DNA of 5,056 nucleotides from Synergistota bacterium (GTDB taxonomy: Bacteria; Synergistota; JAGHAJ01), in assembly GCA_021161545.1 (NCBI GenBank), contig JAGHAJ010000079.1, forward strand, positions 1 to 5,056. The letters run 5' to 3'. This document shows positions 1 through 5,056 of the stretch, piece by piece. The first letter of the stretch is position 1. Every line of letters starts with the position of its first letter. The position numbers and the translations under genes were made by a program. A model generated the notes under the pieces. That model did not search any database. It worked only from the letters and a program-made list of their open reading frames with translations, and was not told where the DNA came from.

Positions 1-543
1 ATAGTACAGGATGGACATGAGATAGCACTTCACGGTTATAGGCATGAAAAGCTTGATGAGTTGAGCTACAGAGAAGAGGTGTATGTCCTTGAGACTGGCT
101 ATAATATATTGTCTTCATTTGGAAAGGTATATGGGTTTCGGAGACCATACTGGGAGGTTACTGAGAATACATTCTCTATACTTGAGCGTATGGGTATACT
201 CTATGACAGCAGCCTTATAGATAGTGATGTGCCCCATGAGTTGGAGCTTGATGGGGGTAAGATTGTTGAGCTACCTGTGGCTGATTACCTCGATGATTGG
301 ATTCTGTTTGAAATAGAGCGTATGAACCCTTCATATGTATTTGATATGTGGAAAGATGAGTATGACTCTTTATGCCAGATGGGCGTTTCTTACTTCTCAC
401 TGGTGGTCCATCCTGCATGTATAGGCAGGGCTTCACGCCTGCTCATGTTGGAAAGGCTTATAAGACATATCCTTGATACAGGTGGGGTTTTTGAGAGGGG
501 GATAGATATAGTTAGGGTATTTAGAGAGGGGGAAAGCTTATGA
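1..543 (+). CDS. Polysaccharide deacetylase-family protein (NodB fold, HpPgdA/cyclic-imidase-like clade), 3' part only
   Basis: The reading frame is open from the first base and ends at TGA 541-543, so 180 residues of a protein that begins upstream are present; a TTG at 61 is inside the frame and is not a plausible start. Visible residues (fragment numbering) include GHEIALHGYRHE at 5-16, with H11 and H15 matching the metal-binding H-x-x-x-H motif of NodB deacetylases. GFRRPYW follows at 45-51 (the GFRxP motif), then LDDW at 97-100 and a late HP...GRASRL segment starting at H137 that supplies the C-terminal catalytic His. This motif order resembles the Helicobacter PgdA and cyclic imidase branch, whose members are usually about 270-300 residues. 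The catalytic Asp motif should lie in the missing N-terminal third. Family activity is metal-dependent removal of N-acetyl groups or hydrolysis of cyclic imides/ureides; the substrate cannot be told here. No signal peptide can be assessed. It overlaps the next gene by 4 bases, so co-translation is likely. Confidence 0.88.
   Translation: MVQDGHEIALHGYRHEKLDELSYREEVYVLETGYNILSSFGKVYGFRRPYWEVTENTFSILERMGILYDSSLIDSDVPHELELDGGKIVELPVADYLDDWILFEIERMNPSYVFDMWKDEYDSLCQMGVSYFSLVVHPACIGRASRLLMLERLIRHILDTGGVFERGIDIVRVFREGESL
526..533 (+). promoter_or_regulatory. Ribosome binding site of the amidohydrolase gene
   Basis: GAGGGGGA lies six bases before the ATG at 540, inside the last codons of the deacetylase gene. 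It supports the ATG at 540 as the true start, and together with the ATGA overlap it suggests translational coupling of the two genes. Confidence 0.65.
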
Positions 544-2078
544 AACGCACTGCATTTGTTAATGCTGATGTTTTTCCCGTTGTAGGGGAGCGTTATAAAG
601 GTGGGGTAATCGTGGGTGATGGCAGAATTCTTTATATGGGAAGCAATGATAGTATAAGGGCTATGCTTTCTGAAGATGATGTTATAGACTTGGGTGGTAA
701 GACACTCCTACCCGGTTTTATAGACTCCCACATACATCCGTTTGGACTGATTATGCAGACACTGAATCTTGATTTGACAGACATCAGGTCCCTTTCCGAG
801 CTTATGGATATAGTTGAAGATAGGGTAAGGAAGCTTGAACCGGGTGAATGGTTGGTTGGAAGAGGATGGGATGATACACTGTTTGGTGATAAGAAAAGAT
901 TTCCTGAAAGGGATGAAATAGACAGGGTAGTATCTGAAAACCCTGCTATTCTTGTGAGAACATGCGGCCATGTAGGAGTATTGAACACAAAAGCTATAGG
1001 GCTACTGTCAGATGTACTTGATGAAAAAGATGAGAATTTTGACTTGCAGACGGGTCTGGTTAAGGAGAATTTGCTTGAAAGGATAATAGATATGATACCG
1101 CTACCTCCTTACACTAAGCTTGTAGATGCTGCTGAGCATGTCTTTAGGAATATGTTTAAGCTGGGCCTTACTACAGTTGTGGATATGGGAGGTAAAGATG
1201 CTAACTTAAGGGTCTATCAGAGGCTTGCCGCGAGACAACACTTTCCTTTCAGGGTTAGGGTTTATATGATGCCAGAGCATCTAAGTGATATGATAAATTT
1301 GGGTGTAGAACATAGATTTGGAAGTAGTGAAGTTAAGATTATGGGATTAAAAGTGCTTATGGACGGGAGTCTCGGTGCGCGCACTGCATATCTTGCTATG
1401 CCGTATGCGGATAACGGTGGCAATAAGGGGATTCTGAACTATTCAGAACAGGAGCTTTTAGATATGGTCAAGAGGGCCAACGAGGCTGGTCTACAGGTGG
1501 TAGCCCATGTGATAGGAGATGGAGCGGCTTTTGTAACTGTTTCTGCATTTGGAAAGGTAGATGGTATTCAGTATCTTAGGCCGAGATTGGAGCACTGTCA
1601 GATATTGAGTAAGGAGATAGTTGACAGAATGGCACAGCTTGGCGTTATAGCGTCTGTTCAGCCTGTATTTGTGTTTTATGATGCACCATGGGTAGTTGAA
1701 AGGATTGGTGAAGAGAGACTTGGGTATGCTTATGCATGGAAAAAACTGAAGGATGCTGGCATAGTAGTTAGTGGTGGTTCTGATGCTCCTGTTTGTTCGT
1801 GTAATCCTCTGAAGGGAATCTGGAGCGCAGTTACGAGAGTGGACCGCAATGGGAATGTTTTTACACCAAAAGAACGACTGTCACTCCTTGAATCAGTTAA
1901 GATGTTTACCATAGATGCGGCTTATTCAATATTTGAAGAATCGGATATAGGGAGCATTGAGGTGGGGAAAAAGGCGGACATGGTGGCACTTTCTGGCAAA
2001 CTTGACGAAAATAACCTCGATAGACTTCAGGTCATTCTTACTATGGTTGATGGTGAGATAGTCTTTAGCTCTTTTTAA
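540..2078 (+). CDS. Amidohydrolase family 3 protein (YtcJ-like metal-dependent hydrolase)
   Basis: This complete 512-residue protein has the usual length for the Amidohydro_3/YtcJ family, whose known members hydrolyse C-N bonds such as those of N-substituted formamides. An N-terminal beta-sandwich part (about 1-58) leads to PGFIDSHIHP with the metal-binding H64 and H66. GRGWDDTLF at 107-115 and RTCGHVGVLN at 140-149 are family signatures. K271 in GLKVLMDGSLGARTA is a candidate bridging lysine, followed by H323 (VAHVIGDGA), H352 (RLEHCQ) and D415 (GSDAPV), which complete the expected metal and catalytic set. The C-terminal GSIEVGKKADMVAL near 471-484 is the typical closing strand of amidohydrolases. 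All key positions are present, so the enzyme should be active; no signal peptide is seen, implying a cytoplasmic location. Its ATG overlaps the stop of the upstream deacetylase-family gene, suggesting a shared transcript and pathway. The substrate is unknown. One deviation is GDG at 326-328 where GDR is usual. The final 14 bases overlap the convergent ATPase gene. Confidence 0.93.
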   Translation: MKRTAFVNADVFPVVGERYKGGVIVGDGRILYMGSNDSIRAMLSEDDVIDLGGKTLLPGFIDSHIHPFGLIMQTLNLDLTDIRSLSELMDIVEDRVRKLEPGEWLVGRGWDDTLFGDKKRFPERDEIDRVVSENPAILVRTCGHVGVLNTKAIGLLSDVLDEKDENFDLQTGLVKENLLERIIDMIPLPPYTKLVDAAEHVFRNMFKLGLTTVVDMGGKDANLRVYQRLAARQHFPFRVRVYMMPEHLSDMINLGVEHRFGSSEVKIMGLKVLMDGSLGARTAYLAMPYADNGGNKGILNYSEQELLDMVKRANEAGLQVVAHVIGDGAAFVTVSAFGKVDGIQYLRPRLEHCQILSKEIVDRMAQLGVIASVQPVFVFYDAPWVVERIGEERLGYAYAWKKLKDAGIVVSGGSDAPVCSCNPLKGIWSAVTRVDRNGNVFTPKERLSLLESVKMFTIDAAYSIFEESDIGSIEVGKKADMVALSGKLDENNLDRLQVILTMVDGEIVFSSF

Positions 2079-3141
2079 GCTTGTCTGCAAGAGGGCATGC
2101 TACCAGGTGCTCTGGAGATACTTCTATGAGGGGTGGTTCTTCCTTCGAACAGGCTTCTGTTGCATAAGGACATCTTGTGTGGAATCTGCAGCCACTGGGT
2201 GGATTTACTGGAGATGGAACATCCCCTTCTATGATGAGTTTTTTCCTTCTTGTTGTAGGTTCCGGTATGGGAACAGCCTCCAGCAAGGACCTGGTGCATG
2301 GATGCAACGGATTGTTGAATAATTCTTCTGTGGGTGCCATCTCTACGATCTTTCCAAGATACATGACTGCTACCCTTGTGCTCATGAATCTCACTACACT
2401 GAGGTCGTGTGTTATAAAGAGATATGTGAGGTTGAATTCCCTTTGTAATCTCTTCAAAAGGTTTAGTATTTGTGCCTGTACAGAGACGTCGAGGGCAGAT
2501 GTAGGTTCATCAAGCACCATAAACTTGGGTTTTAGAGATATTGCACGCAATATGCATATCCTCTGTCTCTGCCCACCAGAAAATTCGTGCGGGTAACGGT
2601 GCATGTGCTCTTCTTTCAGACCTACACTTTTTAATAGTTCTAAAACCCTATCCTCGATTTCTTCTTTTCTGAGGTGTTCATGTATTTTGAGAGGTTCGCT
2701 CAGTGTCTCCCTTATTGTCATTCTGGGGTCAAGGGAAGACAATGGATCTTGAAATACTATTTGCATCTCCTTTCGTAGGTTTTTTAATCCCTTTTCGTCT
2801 CTTAGAGCAATGTTGTATGTCAGATTTAATTTATTGAGTCTTTCTACTTCATCCTTTGTGGCGGAGTTCCTGCGGACCTTTTCAGTTAGGGCATCTATTT
2901 CTCTTAGTATTTCTGATGGAGTATTGAAAAAGATACTTCCAGAGGTGGGTTCTATCAATCTTAGTATAGTTCTTCCCAATGTGGTTTTTCCACACCCGCT
3001 TTCCCCTACTAATGCTAATGTTTCTCCTTTTTTTACACTAAAGCTCACGTTGTCCACTGCCTTTACGAAGTTTATTGCTTTTCTTTGAAATATACCGCCC
3101 TTTATAGGAAAGTACTTTCGTAGATTTCTTATTTCTAACAC
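2065..3141 (-). CDS. dppF: Peptide-type ABC importer ATP-binding protein, DppF/OppF-like
   Basis: This complete 358-residue ABC ATPase is the second ATP-hydrolysing subunit of an oligopeptide/dipeptide-type importer, acting at the inner face of the membrane. Walker A GESGCGKT is at 46-53, the Q-loop Gln at 131, signature FSGGQ at 187-191, Walker B MVLDEP at 208-213 and the switch His at 245. The C-terminal domain typical of this family has C318, C324, C331 and C349, a spacing that could hold an Fe-S cluster as reported for some relatives. The start is GTG at 3139-3141: it has a good ribosome site and puts LEIRNLRKYF at the N terminus as in relatives. The protein is longer than the common 320-330 residues because the region between Walker A and the Q-loop is about 29 residues longer than in the neighbouring ATPase. 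It is the last gene of the minus-strand operon, 5 bases after the DppD-like gene. The specific solute is not evident, and OppF, AppF or a sugar-specific paralogue are equally possible names. Confidence 0.93.
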   Translation of the reverse strand: MLEIRNLRKYFPIKGGIFQRKAINFVKAVDNVSFSVKKGETLALVGESGCGKTTLGRTILRLIEPTSGSIFFNTPSEILREIDALTEKVRRNSATKDEVERLNKLNLTYNIALRDEKGLKNLRKEMQIVFQDPLSSLDPRMTIRETLSEPLKIHEHLRKEEIEDRVLELLKSVGLKEEHMHRYPHEFSGGQRQRICILRAISLKPKFMVLDEPTSALDVSVQAQILNLLKRLQREFNLTYLFITHDLSVVRFMSTRVAVMYLGKIVEMAPTEELFNNPLHPCTRSLLEAVPIPEPTTRRKKLIIEGDVPSPVNPPSGCRFHTRCPYATEACSKEEPPLIEVSPEHLVACPLADKLKKS

Positions 3142-3146
3142 CTGTT

Positions 3147-4127
3147 TTAACCTCCATTGCTGTATAGATGACAGGATACCGTGTGATTTTCACTTACCTG
3201 TATGCTCTTTGGTTCCACTTTGTCGCATATTTCTGTCCTCTTTGAACATCTTGGATGAAATCTGCACCCCGGGGGCGGGTTTATCAGATTTGGAACAGAT
3301 CCTGGTATGGTGTTGAGCTCTTCTACTCTCCTGTTTACGCTTGGTATTGCCTTTAGCAGGCCTTTTGTGTATGGATGTAGGGGATTTTTGAATATTTCCA
3401 CCACATCTGCACACTCTACAACGTTTCCTGCATACATTACACATACCCTGTCGCAAGTTTCCGCTACAACACCAAGGTCATGGGTGATAAGCCATATAGA
3501 TATATTGAGTTTTTCCTTCATCTCCTTAAGTATGCGTAATATCTGTGCCTGTATCGTTACATCTAAGGCAGTTGTGGGTTCATCTGCTATGAGCAGTTTT
3601 GGATTGGTCGAGAGCATCATTGCAATCATTACCCTTTGTCTCATACCACCTGATAGTTCAAACGGGTAGCTTTCCATTATTCTCTCTGGAGATGGCAGCC
3701 TCACCATGCGTAAAATGTTTAATATCCTCTGTCGTAGTTCATTCTTGTCGTAATGCTTCTGGTGTACTTCTAATACTTCTGCAATCTGTTTGCCTATCTT
3801 CATTAGTGGATTAAGAGAAGCCATTGGGTCCTGGAATATCATTGATATCTTATTGCCCCTTATTTTTTGCATTTCCTCCTCTGAGAGCTTTGTTAAATCC
3901 TCTCCCTGGAATAGTATTTCTCCACCTACAATCTTACCTGGTGACTCGATAAGCCTCATCGTGGAGAGTGCTGTTACGCTTTTGCCACATCCAGTTTCAC
4001 CTACCAGACCGAAGATTTCTCCTTCATTTATTGTGATGTTTACATTGTGGAGTGCTTTTACTGTGCCTTCATACGTGTAAAAGTATGTTTTCAGTCCTTT
4101 TATTTCTAACAATGGTTTTTCTCTCAT
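3147..4127 (-). CDS. dppD: Peptide-type ABC importer ATP-binding protein, DppD/OppD-like
   Basis: This complete 326-residue ABC ATPase should pair with the DppF-like subunit to energise solute import. Walker A GETGCGKS is at 43-50, Q-loop Q99 in IFQDPMASLNP, signature LSGGM at 158-162, Walker B LLIADEP at 178-184, D-loop ALD at 187-189 and switch H216. The C-terminal domain carries C288, C294, C301 and C319 after the INPPPGCRFHPRC motif, which is standard for this family. The frame stays open upstream to an ATG at 4238, but that start would add 37 unconserved basic residues lying inside the permease gene. The ATG at 4125-4127 has an AAGGAG site six bases upstream, overlaps the permease stop as ATGA, and gives REKPLLEIKGL as in relatives, so it is chosen. 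Walker A with Thr and Cys (GETGC) is frequent in thermophile and archaeal homologues. Peptides are the most likely solute, but this family also moves nickel and oligosaccharides. Confidence 0.95.
   Translation of the reverse strand: MREKPLLEIKGLKTYFYTYEGTVKALHNVNITINEGEIFGLVGETGCGKSVTALSTMRLIESPGKIVGGEILFQGEDLTKLSEEEMQKIRGNKISMIFQDPMASLNPLMKIGKQIAEVLEVHQKHYDKNELRQRILNILRMVRLPSPERIMESYPFELSGGMRQRVMIAMMLSTNPKLLIADEPTTALDVTIQAQILRILKEMKEKLNISIWLITHDLGVVAETCDRVCVMYAGNVVECADVVEIFKNPLHPYTKGLLKAIPSVNRRVEELNTIPGSVPNLINPPPGCRFHPRCSKRTEICDKVEPKSIQVSENHTVSCHLYSNGG
3150..3155 (-). promoter_or_regulatory. Ribosome binding site of the DppF-like gene
   Basis: On the minus strand GGAGGT lies eight bases before the GTG start at 3141. 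It is formed by the last sense codons and the first base of the stop codon of the DppD-like gene, so ribosomes finishing that gene sit on the start site of the next. It decides in favour of the non-ATG start. Confidence 0.75.
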
Positions 4128-5011
4128 AGCAGGCTCCTTCTTACCTTTGGATCTAAAAGGTCTCTTAAACCGTCTCCCATCAAGTTGAATCCGAGAACTA
4201 TCACGAGAATGGTTATTCCTGGGAATGTTGCTACCCACCAGTAGTCTCTCATGAAGTTCCTTCCCACACTTATCATCAATCCGAGTTCTGGCTGTGGTGG
4301 CTGGGCACCGAGACCTATAAAACTCAAAGCTGCTGCCTCCAATATCACGTTGCCCATATCAAGTGTGGCTTGAACGAGTACTGGTGCTATGATGTTTGGC
4401 AAGATGTGCTTGAATATTATATAGATATTGCTTTCTCCAATTGCTCTTGATGCTTCTACGAATTCCCTTTCCTTTACTGAGAGTGTTGCACCCCTTGCTA
4501 ACCTTGCATATATAGGCCACCACGTAACTGATATGGCTATAATAGAATGGAATATGCTTGGTCCCAGAACGGCTGCTATTGCCATTGCAAGCAAAAGGTA
4601 TGGAAATGATAGGAATATATCTGCTATCCTCATAGTTATTTCGTCCAGTTTTCCTCCGTAGTATCCAGAAAACACGCCGAGTATGGTACCGAATACCCCT
4701 ACCATAGATATTACTGTAATAGCTATAAGAAGGTCTAAGCGGATACCGTAGACTATTCTGCTAAATATATCCATTCCATTATCGTCTGTTCCAAGAAGGT
4801 GACCTGCGGATGGTGGCAACAATCTTTGCGAAAACTGCATATCTGTGGGGTCGTATGGTGCAATATAAGGTGCAAGAATGCCCATCAATACCATTATACC
4901 AACAATTATAAAGCCTGTCATTATTAGCATGTTTCTCCGTATAAGAAAACCTGTGTACCTTAATTCCTTCAACTGTGATTCATGTCTTTTTGTCCAGTTT
5001 TTTAAACTCAT
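4124..5011 (-). CDS. dppC: Peptide-type ABC importer permease, DppC/OppC-like
   Basis: This complete 295-residue membrane protein is one of the two channel-forming permeases of an oligopeptide/dipeptide-type importer. A basic cytoplasmic N terminus and the OppC N-terminal segment (about 18-70, first membrane helix about 28-47) precede the conserved LGTDDNGMDIFSRIVYG at 73-89. Further hydrophobic segments lie near 94-114, 130-150, 153-170, 209-233 and 259-279, fitting six membrane helices. The EAA loop that docks onto the ATPases is at 186-208 (EASRAIG, then the HILPN element). GDGLRDLLDPK near 279-289 is the usual C-terminal signature. The start at ATG 5009-5011 is fixed by an in-frame TAA at 5024-5026 with no other start codon between. 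The stop TGA (4124-4126) overlaps the DppD-like ATG. The companion permease (DppB/OppB) and binding protein are expected upstream, outside the window. The solute cannot be assigned from the permease. Confidence 0.95.
   Translation of the reverse strand: MSLKNWTKRHESQLKELRYTGFLIRRNMLIMTGFIIVGIMVLMGILAPYIAPYDPTDMQFSQRLLPPSAGHLLGTDDNGMDIFSRIVYGIRLDLLIAITVISMVGVFGTILGVFSGYYGGKLDEITMRIADIFLSFPYLLLAMAIAAVLGPSIFHSIIAISVTWWPIYARLARGATLSVKEREFVEASRAIGESNIYIIFKHILPNIIAPVLVQATLDMGNVILEAAALSFIGLGAQPPQPELGLMISVGRNFMRDYWWVATFPGITILVIVLGFNLMGDGLRDLLDPKVRRSLL
4134..4139 (-). promoter_or_regulatory. Ribosome binding site of the DppD-like gene
   Basis: On the minus strand AAGGAG stands six bases before the ATG at 4127 and lies within the final codons of the permease gene. 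It is a near-ideal Shine-Dalgarno site and argues against the longer frame starting at 4238. Confidence 0.8.
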
Positions 5012-5056
5012 TTGATTCCGCCCTTAAAATAAGCTGTTTTTTCATCACATTATGTC
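5012..5056 (-). other. Right-edge spacer before the permease gene, with probable end of an upstream gene
   Basis: On the minus strand this stretch holds AAGGGCGGA at 5017-5025, a moderate ribosome site for the permease. Stop codons occur in two frames near its far end (TGA at 5045-5047, TAA at 5050-5052). The third frame is open and runs on into the permease gene, stopping at TGA 4980-4982. A companion permease gene probably ends here, but too few codons are visible to choose its frame; the visible residues of the open frame do not look like the usual DPRIR-type end of DppB. No promoter elements are evident. Confidence 0.4.

Noticed and set aside
61-63. TTG as the start of the deacetylase-family gene
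   Set aside because: The frame is open to base 1, and the 20 codons before it encode the conserved GHEIALHGYRH motif, so the gene starts outside the window.
632-988. 118-codon open frame on the minus strand inside the amidohydrolase gene
   Set aside because: It is opposite a clearly conserved coding region, and its translation shows no recognisable domain; it is a shadow frame.
2079-2092. Inverted repeat CTTG-TCTG-CAAG just after the amidohydrolase stop, considered as a terminator
   Set aside because: The stem is only 4 bp and is not followed by a T run on either strand, and it lies within the coding region of the DppF-like gene.
3307-3669. 120-codon plus-strand open frame opposite the DppD-like gene
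   Set aside because: It mirrors a highly conserved ATPase region and has no domain-like features; other plus-strand frames at 2177-2596, 2810-3088, 3790-4080 and 4428-4661 are rejected for the same reason.
4128-4238. 37-residue N-terminal extension of the DppD-like ATPase starting at ATG 4238
   Set aside because: It lies wholly inside the permease coding region, is not like any ATPase N terminus, and the ATG at 4127 has a much better ribosome site and an ATGA junction.
4980-5054. Open frame on the minus strand running across the permease start, considered as the end of the upstream permease gene
   Set aside because: It would overlap the permease gene by 32 bases and its visible residues do not resemble the C terminus of DppB-type proteins, so it cannot be called.

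Overview
The window is almost entirely coding. It holds two gene sets that face each other and meet tail to tail near position 2070. The plus strand (1-2078) carries the 3' two-thirds of a NodB-type polysaccharide deacetylase-family gene, then a complete amidohydrolase of the Amidohydro_3/YtcJ type, joined by a 4-base ATGA stop/start overlap. The minus strand (5011 down to 2065) carries three genes of an oligopeptide/dipeptide-type ABC importer in the order permease (DppC/OppC-like), first ATPase (DppD/OppD-like), second ATPase (DppF/OppF-like). The second permease and the substrate-binding protein of such an operon would be expected beyond position 5056.

The minus-strand genes are very tightly packed. 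The permease and first ATPase share an ATGA overlap, and the two ATPases are 5 bases apart, with the second ATPase's ribosome binding site lying in the last codons of the first. The last base of the amidohydrolase lies inside the second ATPase gene: the two coding regions overlap by 14 bp on opposite strands. No promoter, tRNA, rRNA, CRISPR array, insertion sequence or convincing rho-independent terminator is visible. The only non-coding stretches are the 5-base gap between the ATPase genes and about 45 bases at the right edge.

The organism cannot be named from this sequence. Base composition is moderately AT-rich. Arginine is written mainly as AGG/AGA and isoleucine often as ATA, and Shine-Dalgarno sites are clear. 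The first ATPase has a GETGCGKS Walker A. This combination is common in thermophilic or anaerobic bacteria and in several archaea. Nothing here suggests a phage, plasmid or recently inserted island.

Functionally, the importer would bring in a peptide or other small oligomeric solute using ATP. The two plus-strand enzymes both belong to families that hydrolyse C-N bonds (N-deacetylation or imide/amide hydrolysis) and are probably co-translated, so they may act in sequence on one N-acylated or cyclic amide compound. A link between that compound and the importer rests only on proximity. I found no strong evidence of a new kind of system; the points most worth checking are the hydrolase pair, the inserted segment in the DppF-like ATPase and the convergent overlap.
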